A DNA stretch of 64,000 nt from NCBI GenBank assembly GCA_036346205.1, contig JARFJB010000400.1, positions 2,922,501 through 2,986,500 on the forward strand. Direction: 5' to 3'. Of this stretch, positions 13,180-24,460 are shown in pieces. The notes under the pieces were generated by a model. That model saw nothing but the letters and a program-made list of their open reading frames with translations. It did not search any database and had not been told where the DNA came from. The position numbers and the translations under genes are program-made. The DNA is from Vesta saturnalis. Its lineage: Eukaryota; Arthropoda; Insecta; Coleoptera; Lampyridae. Numbering within the stretch: the first letter of the stretch is position 1; each line of letters begins with the position of its first letter.

Positions 13180-15305
13180 CATGGTGGTTTTTTTTCGTTA
13201 ATATTATAGGGTATAGGCTAAACGGTAAATGATACAAGAAAACTAAGATACGTGTCCCGTTCTCTTTTTTAGTGTTTAGCTTAATGGCGCAATCGGATCT
13301 ACGCTAACTAAGTTGGTTTCGAAGATACAGAGTGATTCTCAAAATCTGCCGGTTTTTATTATCTCTTATGACTCGGTTATTTATGGAGATAAAAAAAGCT
13401 TTGGATACGAAAGTTTTATGAGTTTTTACGTTGAATCCAGTGGCGTTCTTAAAAAAAGATACATGTTTCATTTCTTGAGATATTATCAAAAGTAGCATTT
13501 TCTTAATTGGGACACCCTGTATCCGATAATCTCAAAAAATTGCATTTTTTCTTGAGATTGCAACAATATATAACACGTAATATTTTGCATTGTCCTAAAT
13601 AGCTAAAATACAAAAAAAACATTTTTTTTTAGTTGGCCATTAATTGAATGTTTTAAGCAATTGTTTTTGTTTGTTTACATGTCATAAAATTCAGTAACAA
13701 TTATGTATGGTATTCTTATTTCGTTTCCGATTATATTTTTTAAAAAAGGTGATTAAAATGAATAATTTTCAAAATTATGAAAAATTAAATATGCTTGAGT
13801 GCTACATTGAGAGTAATAAAAATAAAGACGCAGCTCTAGACTTATATTTTGAGCGTTATCCGGAACGACGACAGCCAGAACAACAAATATTTGAAAGATT
13901 ATATCACAACTTAAGTGAGTATGGATCATTTGGAAAACCAAGCAGTAAGATTTACAATAAGGCAAATAGAGCAAGAGATGAAATAAATACATTAGCTTGT
14001 GTTGCTGCTGATCCGACAATATCTAGCCGTAATATTGAGAAAGATATTGGCACAAGTAAATCTAAAGTTTTAAAAACGTTAAGAAAGCATAAGTATAAAC
14101 CATATAAAATAAGAAAGGTTTATAACTTACATCCTGGAGATGAAGAGCGGCGTTTAACATTTTGTCATTGGTATTCGCAGCAGATTAATCGGAATCCCAG
14201 TTTTTTTCAAAATATAATATGGACCGACGGGGCTTTTATATATAGCGAAGGAATTTTTAATCGACATAATAATCGATATTGGTCAAACATAAATCTTCAT
14301 CAGACGGCGCCAGGATACAACAAGGACGGTTTGGGTTCCATGTATGGGTGGCGCTATATCAAAACAGATTCCTTAACTACAGAATTTTTAATGAAAACTT
14401 GAATGCTCAAGGATACATCCAAATTTTGGAAGAATGTGTAATAATGGAGTTGGATAACATGCCATTAGCTGCAAGAAATAATGTTTATTTACAACAAGAC
14501 GGTGCTCCAGCACATAATAGCCGCATGGCAAGGGACTTACTAAATGTCAATTTTGGCGAAAATTGGCTTGGTACATATGGACCAAACAGATGGCCTCCGC
14601 GTTCCCCCGACCTGACGCCACTCGACTTCTATTTTTGGGGATCTATCAAAAATGAAGTCTATAAAACCCGAAGTAATACTGTAGAAGAACTCAGAGCAAA
14701 TTTTATTAATTGCTTTGAAAGAGTGCCAAATATTCAAATCTATAACGCCACTCGTTCGGTTACAAGCAGAGCCCAAAAATGCATCGAGCAGAATGGAAGA
14801 CAATTTGAGCACCTTTTGTGATTAACCACCTATGATAATTGTTATATATAAGTATTTGAAATAATTACTGTTGAGTTGTTATAAATGTTTTCTTGTTTTT
14901 TGTAGTTGTTGTTTTAGTTTATTAATGTTTTATTATTGTTATTATCTGCAATTTTGTTATGCCTATTATAAAATAAAGAATTAATTAAATCCAACTAAAA
15001 AAAATGTTTTTTTAGTATTTTAGATATTTAGGACAATGCGAAATATTAAGTGTTATATATTGTTGCAATCTCAAGAAAAAACGCAATTTTTTTAGCTCCA
15101 TAAATAGCCGAGTCATAAAAGATAATAAAAACCGGCAGATTTTGAGAATCACTCTGTATCTTCGAAACCAATTTAGTTAGCGTAGATCCGATTGCGCCAT
15201 TAAACTAAACACTAAAAAAGAGAACGGGACACGTATCTTACTTTTTTTGTATCTCTTACCGTTTAGCCTATACCCTATAATATTAACGAAAAAAAACACC
15301 CTGTA
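13178..15305 (+). mobile_element. Mariner-like element MLE-2
   Basis: About 2.1 kb. Terminal inverted repeats are at 13,178-13,634 and about 14,993-15,305. The right end is TACAGGGTGTT on the minus strand, the left end TACATGGTGG. The left repeat contains an extra block of about 150 bases (13,400-13,545, with 'gaatccagtggcg') absent from the right one. That block resembles part of the terminal repeat of MLE-4 at 29.1 kb. It shares the TA at 13,178-13,179 with MLE-1 and the TA at 15,304-15,305 with MLE-3. Confidence 0.85.
13758..14821 (+). pseudogene. IS630/Tc1/mariner-type transposase of MLE-2 (single frameshift)
   Basis: Nearly full-length transposase in two overlapping frames. The likely start is ATG 13,758 (NNFQNYEKLNMLECYI); an in-frame ATG lies further upstream at 13,707. 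The first frame carries the helix-turn-helix region (YPERRQPEQQIFERL, GSFGKP), a second helix-turn-helix (SRNIEKDIGTSKSKVLKTL) and IIWTDGAF with the first catalytic Asp. The frame is lost near 14,300-14,320. The second frame (to 14,821) goes on with FHVWVALYQNRF, QQDGAPAHNSR (second Asp), WPPRSPDLTPLDF (third Asp, 36 residues later) and ends RQFEHLL. All three acidic residues are retained, so only one indel seems to separate it from an intact gene. TDEA is TDGA here. Confidence 0.88.
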
Positions 15306-17175
15306 CAGTGGGTGTCTACTGCGTGGACGGAGGAATGCTCCTTAACTATTAAAGGTATCAAAACCAATTTTAGTGTGATAATACACGATCATTGGACCTA
15401 CATTTTAAAAAAGATTTAATTATATACAGGGTGTTTTTTAATGGAACACGAACACCCTGTATACTTTTGCATTTTTTGATTTACTACACCATGATTTTGT
15501 AAATCTGTTTATACCACCGACTATAATCTACTAACAAACAAACTGGGAAATTTTACGACTAGCTCGTAATAAAGAGAAACAATTGCATCTATCGTTTTGA
15601 CGTTTGTATAATCATTAAAATATTGTTCCATTAGTTTGTATGTTTTTGGATTGTTGTTTTGTCGATTTCTGTATAAAATGAATTTTTACGAAGATGAAAT
15701 GGTCGGTATGATCTTTATTTACGGCAAAGCTTAAAGAAATGCTTTTCTAGCTACCCGTTTGTACTGTAAACGATACCCAGAGAGAAGACGGCCGCGAAAA
15801 GAATCGTTTATGAATGTGGCTGAGAGATTTATAAATTCTGGAAGTGGTTGTTATCCCAAACGCGCAAAAACAAGCCCAAATGAAGAAATTGAGTTTCAAG
15901 TTATGGCATGTCTTATAGAAAATCCGCAAATTAGTACCAGAGAGCTAAGTACACACCTACACCTAAATAGAAATACAGTTCGCTTTATTAAAAAAAAAAA
16001 CAAATTGCATTCTTATCATATCGAGCAACATCAAGTTTTAAGTGAAATAGATTTTCAAAATCGTGAATCTTTCTGCAAATGTGTAACTACTAAGGTCAAT
16101 GAATGGCAATATTAATACACATAACTGTCATCACTATTCAGATGGTTAGTTAATGTGTGGGGTGGTATAATCAATTTTAATGCGTTTGGTCCTTTTTGTC
16201 TGATAGGAGTCTTACTGGAGAAAGATTTTTACAGTTTTTGAAAAATGATTTACCCGAGCTTTTGGAAAATATCGAGGTAGATAATATTCGTATGATGTGG
16301 TTTCAACTGGATGGTGCCCCTCCATACTATACAATCAACGTTAGGCAATATCTCAATAGAAATTATCCGATGAGGTGGATAGGACGAGGTGGTGTGCAAA
16401 ACTGACCAGCCGGATCACCGGACCTTACGCTCCTTGATTTCTTCCATTGGGGCTGCGTTAAAGAAAAAGTTTACCAGCACCCTCCCACCACAAGCGAAGA
16501 TATGAAAAATAGAATTAGAGATGCGTTTCAATCCATCTCGCCTCTAATGTTGTTACGAGTTAATCTTTCGTTTACCGAGCGAATTGCAAAGTGTTCAGCT
16601 AGGCGTGGTCAGCATTTTGAGCATTTGATTTGAATTTATGGTTTTCCCATCAGGTAAATAATTTATTTACCATTCGGATTTTCTTATTTGCTCTGGGTTT
16701 TATTTTATTTGTTCTTCTGTATGTCAATATTTTGAAATAAAGCGTCAATATCTCAAGAAGGGTCCGTCTTATAGCTATGAAACCTATCACCAATTAGTAT
16801 CTACTTTTCACGGAGAATCGAAATGTGAAAAATATATAGGGTGGTGCATTTGAAAAAATTGAGAAAAATTACATTTCGCGTAAATTAATATATTTCGGTA
16901 CTAAAGTGACAATATCTACAGAACGGTTAGTGATACAGATACAAATTTCTATACTTTTATTCTAAATGTAATAGGGAATTAAAAAAATGTAAATATATAC
17001 ATGGTGTTCCATTTAAAAAACACACATTTGGGTTGGCATATTTTCGTCAATCACCTTGTATATACCTAAATATTTTTAACATGTAGGTTCAATGATCGTG
17101 TATTACCACACCAAGATTGGTTCTCTAATAGTTAAGGATAAATCCTCCGACCACGCAGTAGACACCCACTCTGTA
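15304..17175 (+). mobile_element. Mariner-like element MLE-3
   Basis: About 1.9 kb with imperfect inverted ends: left from 15,304 (TACAGTGGGTGTCTACTGCG), right to 17,175 (TACAGAGTGGGTGTC on the minus strand). Similarity extends inward about 130 bases, to the 'tacagggtgtt/tacatggtgttcc' boxes at 15,425 and 17,000. It abuts MLE-2 on the left and the palindrome half on the right, each at TA. Confidence 0.8.
15678..16633 (+). pseudogene. IS630/Tc1/mariner-type transposase of MLE-3 (decayed)
   Basis: Starts MNFYEDEMVGMIFIYGKA and then a stop. Continues in frame from 15,759 as CKRYPERRRPRKESF and STRELSTHLHLNRNTVRFI (helix-turn-helix parts). The segment that should carry the first catalytic Asp is missing around 16,090-16,150. 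It resumes as VNVWGGIINFNAFGP, LDGAPPYYTINVRQYL (second Asp), then a stop within GGVQN, the GSPDLT block (third Asp) and QHFEHLI before the final stop at 16,631. The fragment at 10.08 kb belongs to the same family. Confidence 0.8.
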
Positions 17176-17315
17176 TATAGATTCTTTATTTAGTTAAATC
17201 AGTTAATGTAGAGTAACTAAACAATACTGAGCAAAGTACTTTTAAATTGAAGATAAAACCTTTAAAAATGTAAATATAAATATAAATTAGCCGCTTCAAA
17301 ATAACTACAGTTACA
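17174..17315. mobile_element. Palindromic MITE-like element, right half
   Basis: Inverted partner of 10,243-10,375, ending ...ACTACAGTTACA. See the left half. Confidence 0.75.
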
Positions 17316-18118
17316 CTTCAACCAAGAGGTTTGCCCTCATCCGACATTTTTTCCACACTGCTTATATTTATTCGTAACCTTATTTTTTGTGTTTGATCGT
17401 TGCTTACATTTTGGGGGGTTTTCATTGTTAGACTTACGTTTTTTACCTTCTAACTGACATCCACGCATGCATAAAAAGTTATGCAATCGAAATTCTTTCC
17501 ACGATCACTAAATCCACTGATTACCTCATTTTAGGACGTTTCAGGAAGGTGTGTTTACGTGCGTGCATGCATGTATGCGCGTGTGTAGGTACATCTACGC
17601 GCCTGTATACATTCTTAGGGAAGAAGCTGGAAGTAGATTCTTATGTAACAGATAAGGGAAAAGAACCGGAAACTCAGTGGTTAGGTGTGAGTGTGATATT
17701 AATTTGCACGTAAGATAATTCGTAAAGCATAAATCCAATAAAGTTGTGGATCAAAGGGGGCCAGTAAATGTATAACCGAAAGTATCGGGATCTAAGCACC
17801 TAAATGCGAATATTCCTCAGCAAAGTTCAAAACAAACTAATAACTTACTTACCTTACGTCGTATAAACCAGGAAAATCGTTAAAATAAAAACCTTGGTCA
17901 GGCGCATCTTGTAAAACTTATTTGCACGCAATCAAAATAAAATAACGTGCTAACAGACCAGCCGATGGGTCATTTACTCTATATCTTAAAAAAAATAACT
18001 AGCAAAACAGTCCAACAGTGAACTCTCCTAAGTTGTCATCGTTAAAATCTTCCCTCAAAATCATAAACAGCGATAATGAAATCGTGATTACTGAAGGGTC
18101 GTGTAACTCAAAACTTAC
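17316..18118. other. Unassigned; may contain exons of a small secreted-protein gene on the minus strand
   Basis: Downstream (minus strand) of the candidate first exon at 18,119-18,157. Two suggestive stretches are visible. At 17,907 an ATG opens MRLTKVFILTIFLVYT, a second hydrophobic leader, ending at a GTAAGG donor-like site. At 17,330-17,470 a minus-strand frame gives RGCQLEGKKRKSNNENPPKC followed by a lysine-rich tail with one more Cys and a stop. I cannot join these into one consistent gene. A TG-rich tract lies at 17,550-17,590. Confidence 0.25.
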
Positions 18119-18157
18119 TATTAAAGCAATTAGCAACAAGAACGTAATCGATGCCAT
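18119..18157 (-). CDS. Candidate first coding exon of a secreted protein
   Basis: Thirteen codons, MASITFLLLIALI, like the start of a signal peptide. They are followed directly by GTAAGT, a consensus splice donor in phase 0. Upstream on the same strand is TATATAAG (18,212-18,219), and about 31 bases further on a TTTCAG initiator-like site, i.e. normal spacing for an insect TATA promoter, then a short leader to the ATG. Later exons are not identified with confidence, so the protein is unknown. Each element is short and the combination could be chance. Confidence 0.35.
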
Positions 18158-18183
18158 TTTATCTTCTAAATAATGTTAATACT

Positions 18184-18219
18184 CTGAAATAGGGCAGAAA
18201 TCCAATGGAATCTTATATA
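18184..18219 (-). promoter_or_regulatory. TATA box and initiator for the candidate secreted-protein gene
   Basis: TATATAAG at 18,212-18,219 (minus strand) with TTTCAG at 18,184-18,189, spacing about 30 bases. Confidence 0.35.
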
Positions 18220-19663
18220 CAATAACGGAATAATACGGTCAAGGTTCATTAACACTATGTATATTATGATATTTAAAAAATAAACAGTCAGAGTATATGT
18301 GTAAGTGTTATCAAATTACAAATAAATAAATTTACTTCCGGAAGGTAGGAAAGCGCAATCTTTCCTATATAAAATTTTAAATATTAAACGTAAACGCCGG
18401 GATGAAAACTTACAAGGTTTAGAATTCACAAGATTCCCTTAATACCTTAATTTTAAATGCCACCTTATCGGTATAATGATAATGTAGAAAACATAAATTT
18501 GAAATGTTTTTGAGATGTGAATATTAGCATATAGTAATAAAAAATAATAAGAAGAAAAACAACACACATTACGATAAACTGTTGAATACACTTTGGTAAA
18601 ATTATATCAATCACCTGAATGGCGTCTGGATAGTACAAACGAAGGAAAGGAAAGCGTATTCGCCCTCTTAAACAAGTATAGAATTAGAAAAAAATTGATA
18701 CAGAAAAGTAATTACCTTCATTCGCAAAAAAATTTTCTGTCTAATTTCTTTTTTTCCATCTAACAGTGGTAAAAGCAATTCTTGTACGATTGATCCTTCG
18801 TTAATTGATCGGACGATACCAATAACTCTTCAATCTCTGTCTGGTGAAAGGGTAGATTTTTTCACGATAGCCTCAAATAGCCCGGGTAAAACGTAGGTAA
18901 ACTCTGTTCACCCGATAACTGCATCACTCGCCCAAGTACTTCCGACCTGATCTCGTCACATTCTCACTTTAAGTAACCGCCACACTAAAAAAGTCTTCCA
19001 TACTAAACTGCACAATGGACATTTCCCAGGAAAGAAACATGCCTGATACTCAGAATCGGGAGATGCACACGTTTTTCAATTAGAAACCCTACCTATTCTT
19101 CTAATAAACTCTCGTTACGATCCCCATTAACAACTTTATCCAAAAATAACTGGTCAACTAAAAGCTAGAAAGAATTATTCAACGCGTGACAGACTTGAGA
19201 CATAAGGCGATAAGGAAAAAACAAATTTAAACGGCGATATGGTATATTTCATAAAACTCTCTTCAACCGTAATGAAATTTAATTTCTTTTCTCCAAACTG
19301 TGGTAACACGCTTTACAATAAAAATCACGGATATTTTAAAAGAAATCGCCGACAATTTCATCCACACGCGGCTGCGTGCGTGCGTTGGTACGTGTGTATA
19401 TGTGTGGATATTTGTTGGTATCTATGATAACTCCAACACTACTGCACTGTTACGATATCTTAATTTGTGACTCATTGAGCAGTTTTGAGCGGGAGCCTAT
19501 ACTTGACTTTATCTACTACTATCAGATTTTGGAGTTCAAGAAGATTCGTATCATATACCATATCTATAGGTTTTTTCAATAGTACTTCCTACAAAAAGTA
19601 TTTTATATAAACTATTTGATCTATACATACCGTCAGTGAACTTAGAAAAAACAAATATCCCAG
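18220..19663. other. Intergenic, nothing recognised
   Basis: AT-rich with no supported gene. Short open frames at 19,239-19,582 have no recognisable feature. Confidence 0.5.
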
Positions 19664-19903
19664 ATAGTTTACTCCAAATATTATCCGATTAATAAAGCAC
19701 AAGATCAACGACAATTTGAACATAAATCTGAGACGCATAAGAACGAATTTAAAATAGTTCGGTCAGAGTTAAAGCGTACAATTAAACACAAAGCATATAT
19801 TGTGACAGTCTTTTTGTCCGCTCTGCTGTTGGGAATCGTTTTGCAATGGGCGTATTACCTGCGACGATTACTTTGCTTGCATACACCTGGCTACGAAGAA
19901 TAA
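19664..19903 (+). CDS. Candidate 3'-terminal exon encoding a single-pass membrane tail
   Basis: An open frame of 79 codons without ATG, entered after a plausible acceptor (aaatatcccAG, 19,661-19,663) and closed by TAA at 19,901. It begins IVYSKYYPINKAQDQRQ, is rich in charged residues (HKSETHKNEFKIVRSELKR), then has a clear membrane segment (AYIVTVFLSALLLGIVLQW). It ends with a basic, Cys-containing tail YLRRLLCLHTPGYEE. Third codon positions are more GC-rich than the surroundings, as expected for coding DNA. A possible poly(A) signal AATAAA lies near 20,290. No upstream exon was found and the protein is not recognised. Confidence 0.4.
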   Translation: MVYSKYYPINKAQDQRQFEHKSETHKNEFKIVRSELKRTIKHKAYIVTVFLSALLLGIVLQWAYYLRRLLCLHTPGYEE

Positions 19904-20532
19904 TAGTTGGGTTCTTTTTCAATCTTTTATAATTTCAAATCATTGAGTAAAAATTTTATATTGTTCTTATGAAATTTGAAATGATTACCTTTCAGTTTTA
20001 TCTAAGTAGTTTTAATTTATAAGGGTCACGTTCATTATCTAAAATTTACTTTTATTCTTATCACATTTCTGTTTGAGTAAATGAACTTTAACGACCGCTT
20101 AACAAATTCCTTTTTCCTTTTGTCGGGACGCTCCAGCTAGCTCAATAAGGTAATAAATGGTTATTGTTATCATTTATTAAAATTATCCTCAATCTGATGT
20201 TATTAATTATCTGTACTTTGTAATTAATTGAACTTGCTTTCTTCTGGTTTATATATTCAGTGTTTGTATAAGCTTTTTAAGAACAGTCAATAATAAAAAT
20301 TGAAGTGGTAACATTTAATTAAGTCAAATTCTAAATACAGACTGTTTTGTTTACAGTATTATATAAAAATGATTCTAATTCTGTTAGTATTTTTTAATAG
20401 TAACATGCAAAAACAATCCTTTATAAATGATGAGCGAAATATATTTTCGTTCAGAATTTGTATTTAAACATAAATTTAAAAATAAATAAAACGCACAAAG
20501 TTTCATTTATTGACGCTATAAATAGATCTTAC
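19904..20532. other. Intergenic / possible 3' UTR
   Basis: Very AT-rich. May include the 3' UTR of the exon at 19,664-19,903. Confidence 0.4.
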
Positions 20533-20616
20533 TTGTTTATCACTTCGTTCGAGCTGGTGATGTAATTCTTGAGCTTCCCACTGATCATTTGGGGCGTCGT
20601 ATAAGTCGATAACGTT
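20533..20616 (-). CDS. Candidate internal exon, function unknown
   Basis: On the minus strand, an AG acceptor (ggcatAG) is followed by 28 codons, NVIDLYDAPNDQWEAQELHH then QLERSDKQ, and a GTAAGA donor. The hydrophilic, helix-like sequence with mixed codons looks coding. No neighbours on the same strand could be joined, and I do not recognise the family. Confidence 0.25.
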
Positions 20617-21867
20617 CTATGCCACCGAGCTGGTGCCGTTCATCTTTGTTATGGATCAATACGATTCTAATTTTCTTCTCCACAATTTAACGATCTTTGT
20701 AAATAATTGCTTGATATATTTACACTATCCAGTATTTATTTAATTGTTCCGTTTTAGGTACAAACGGTGTGCGCGACAAAATGCAGGCGAAGGGCTATGC
20801 CTTTAATTATAAATATTTTTTGGTTATTATACTTTATATATCGATCTATTATACGATTGTTTTATTTTATATTTATCACTCGCTATCGAAACATCAACTT
20901 GGATCACTTTCAATACGCACTTAAAACGCGATTGTAAATTATTGCGTAATCTTTTTATTATCGCCGACTTGATAACACACTTTAATTCGTTTTATCTTTT
21001 CCTCGCATTAATAATGAAAATATCACGTATATTCTCCTAACACAATGCTAACTGAATTTTCGCTATAATTTCACAATTTTAATCGCAGCATAACTTAAGC
21101 TACAGCCATCGCTTTTCAACCGTTTGGTTACTTTCAACCAACTCGGATCGCTTACTTGATGACACTGACTAACAAATTCTCGGTATTATGACATCGTCTC
21201 TATTTGCTCCCTTGTACAAAACAGTTATGGCCCGCAAATTGCCACGTTTATTTAAGGTTTCCAATCTAATATGTAAATGCTTGTAGAAACAAACTCAAGC
21301 TTTTCATCTTAATATCAATTACATCTACACCACATATAACCAAATATCCATTTAATGTAATATAACAGTGCGAAATTCGAATTTTTAATACATCCGTTAT
21401 AGTATATGAAGAGAACAGAAGAGGTAATTAGAAAAGACCCAAAATAATTTTGGAATTTCGTAAATTTGCTCAAAAAAAGCTACTAGAATACCAAGTGCTA
21501 TGACTTTGAACAATCAGGAATTGAGAGAATCAGCTGACATAGTGAGTGCCATGTTCACATATAAAAAATTACTTCGTAGCGGAGCTGGAAGTTTGTAAAA
21601 GGTAAGGTATTAAATAACATTACTCCCAATACCACTTGTATTTTAATATTTAAAAAGCTAGATTCACGTTTAATGAATTACGTAGTGTATAGAATAGTCA
21701 TGTTTATTCATTTTAATAATATCGAGTAATTCTTGCAGCAAATATATGAGGGTAAATTAAACAGCATATGGAAAACATTTTACCAACTTGTTGACACGAA
21801 ATTACCGAGTCTAGTAACGTATATTGTATTTCGAAGTTTATTTAAACTTTGGGTATTTTTTTTGTCT
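20617..21867. other. Intergenic, nothing recognised
   Basis: Left flank of the piggyBac element. A hydrophobic open stretch after an acceptor-like site at 20,758 is low-complexity and not called. Confidence 0.5.
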
Positions 21868-23840
21868 TTAACCTTTTCACTGCGAAAGACGAATATTGTC
21901 GACTTCGAATTTCCGCACCTCTACTGCGAAAGTCGACTAGTTTTGTTTTCTATTTTAAGTCGCTGCGAGGTCGCATATTATTGTCTAATGGAGTGGGGAA
22001 GTAGGCGGCACTTTTTGTCGCTTATTGAACCCACATGCAGCATCGCAGTTTAGTATCTACTGTTACACAGCAATGGCAGAACGAGTTCCCGCGTCTCGTG
22101 GAGGTAAATTTCATTCAACTGCGGGATTGGAGGAAATTCATTCAAGATCTAACAGTGAAGACGAATATATCTAAAATGCTCTCTCTGATAGAGAAGTAGA
22201 AGATGCCAACAACCTCTCTCAAGTTATTATGGTAGTGGATGCTGAACTGACACCTGCTTCGCCTACAAATTCGCATTTGCCTGACGACACAATGGACGAC
22301 GAAATGGTTGAAGGTGTTGCAGATTATAACCTTGTGTGGACAGTAACTAATATTACACCCAACATATTCCTTTCGACGATGCTAATTTAGGGTGTCTCGT
22401 ACAGGGAGTAGATGTAAACAGCAGTGCGCTTGCATGCTTTCAGCTTTTTTTACAAACGAAATAATGGAATTGATTATTAGATATTACATTCAAATATAGA
22501 GCAAAGGTCTCGTTTGAATCACTGGAAGGACAAAAATATTTCAAAAATGTGGTTTTTTTTGCTGTTACTTATCAAATGATCAGAGTGAAGAAACTACAAC
22601 TTCACGAGTACTGGAGCAGGAATCCGTTGCTTGCTACACCTAGTTTTGGTGTAACGATTCCCCGAGACAGGAATATGATATTATTGCGAATGGAGACACT
22701 ATGTAAAATCCATCACAGGAGGGAAAAATTTAGAAATTCGTTCAAACCGAATAGCGAACCTGCATTGATGAAAGTCTATTACTTTTCAAGGGACATTTAC
22801 TATTCAAACAATATATTTCCACTAAGATCAAATTTGTCGTCCTATCTGATTCTCGAACGGGATACATTTTAGGCTTTATGATATATACGGGGCTGCAACA
22901 GAATTGAAACACACAGAAGGCTTTGGAATATCGTCCGATGTGGTTCTTGCTTTACTAGAACCATATTTAGAAGCAAGTCACACTTTGTATGTAGACCATT
23001 GGTACAGTAGTCCAGACCTTTACTTTTGGTTGTACAACCGCCTTAAAAACTGCTGTGGTACCGTCAACAAAAATCGAAAAAATTTGCCCACGATGAACGA
23101 AAAATTGAAGAAAAGTGAATTTACATTTATAAGTGCGAATAATAAATTGATAGCTTTTTAATGGTGCGATAAGCAAGAAGTTTATGTTCTCACAACGACC
23201 CACGATAATATCACGGAAAAAATTGATAGAGAAACTGGACGAACTATAATGAAACCTGAATGTATAGTAAATTATAATAAATTTATAGGCGCCGTCGATA
23301 AAACAGACACGTTGCTCAGCTCTGTGGAATGCGTTCGAAAAGCAACCAAATTGTACAAAAAATGCTTTTTTCATGTAATGGATCTGCTGGAAATGGAAAA
23401 AGAGGCACAGAAGATGTGCCACATCGTTAGACAAGCAGACATTTTCCAAGAAAAGTGGAGGCTCAATCGTGAAAAAGAAATATGAAACGGAAATTTGTGG
23501 TGTGTTCAAAAAAAAGTGCAAAAAGAATCGTTGTACATGTGCCATGAGTACAATATAGGGTTATGTATAATATCGTTTTCGAAAAATTTCACACTCTAAA
23601 AAACTATTAGTATTCTGACATCTGCGAAACGTTTTATTCATGATAAGAGTTTTTTGTTCTTTTTTCTTCTAGTATAGTTTAAGTATTAAGTAAGAGCACA
23701 TGGTCTTTGTAATTAGGGTTTTTTAATTCAAATAAATATGTTGATTTGTTCAATTTCCACGGAGTTTTATTTGGGAGTATGCGAGCACCTACACAGGAAG
23801 AGTAGCTGCCGGCGCAAGTCGGCTGCAGTGAAAAGGTTAA
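21868..23840 (+). mobile_element. piggyBac-type element with TTAA target duplication
   Basis: TTAA at 21,868-21,871 and 23,837-23,840 flank a 1,965-bp element. Its ends are inverted copies: CCTTTTCACTGC at the left (21,872-21,883) and GCAGTGAAAAGG at the right (23,825-23,836). TTAA plus such termini is the standard signature of piggyBac insertion. The interior carries one broken transposase gene. Confidence 0.92.
22073..23485 (+). pseudogene. piggyBac-type transposase, frameshifted
   Basis: Starts at ATG 22,073 with MAERVPASRGGKFHSTAGLE and an acidic, Ser-rich N-terminus, and stops at codon 36. The DDE_Tnp_1_7 core follows in pieces: QLHEYWSRNPLLATPSF with IPRDRNMIL, then KFVVLSDSRTGYIL carrying the first catalytic Asp (about 22,831-22,872), and FMIYTGAATEL after a one-base shift. 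TLYVDHWYSSPDLYFWLYNR with CCGTVNKNRKNLP carries the second Asp, and KPECIVNYNKFIGAVDKTD the third. The end (YKKCFFHVMDLLEME) lies near 23,440, followed by a Cys-rich remnant after the stop (CKKNRCTCAMS in another frame). All three acidic residues survive although the frame is broken at several points. The minus-strand frame at 22,967-23,545 is a shadow. Confidence 0.9.
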
Positions 23841-24460
23841 CTTTGTTTGAACTTTGATATATTCAAAATCTATTTGACGTCTGTGTATTTATTACTTTGA
23901 GCCAAAATGAATTTATTGGGCTTGTGTAAACGAAATATGACGTACTTTTAAAAAAACCAGAGTTATTTATTTATCAATTTTGGTCTTAGCTCATATTTCA
24001 CGAGGCTGAAACAAAAAGTAGTTTAGATCGTGGCGGTGCTCTAAGGACATTTACTTCCTATTTTAAATTTTATTTGCGCGTAAGTTAGTTTAAGCTGATT
24101 GAAGTCAAGTTTAACCTTTAAATGTTTTATCACGACCCCACCCATCTCCATTGAAGTTAGTCGGCAACTTTATAAGCATTACACGATGATAGTTTGGTGT
24201 CATCGTGTAACAGTGATGGGAAACAGCGCGTACCAGAACGTGTGTCGTGATTAAGAAGCAGCATCTCCTGTCATTTTTTGAAATTATTGTTTATGTGTTT
24301 TTTTTTACTTTTTATAAAAAACAGTTTTTTTAACTATCTACAATTTGTACTGTGAATTATCAGTAATTTGGTAATATTTTTATGTAATTTATAAAAAATT
24401 TTCAAGATTTTAGATGTGCTGCATAATAAACTCCTTAAATCCCAAGCGCAGCTGGTAGTT
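23841..24460. other. 5' flank of the DDE transposase; contains a hairpin
   Basis: No gene. At 24,179-24,210 TTACACGATGA and TCATCGTGTAA form a perfect 11-bp stem with a 10-nt loop. The words 'catctccattgaagttag' at about 24,141-24,160 resemble the target site of FB-C (35.73 and 50.06 kb). Confidence 0.4.

Noticed and set aside
13304..13498. Opposite 60-64-codon frames near 13.4 kb
   Set aside because: Inside the MLE-2 terminal repeat; no coding features.
20758..20937. 59-codon open stretch after an acceptor-like site
   Set aside because: Mostly I/F/Y/L from AT-rich DNA; no supporting features.
22967..23545. 192-codon minus-strand frame
   Set aside because: Shadow of the piggyBac transposase; the plus-strand translation has the family motifs.
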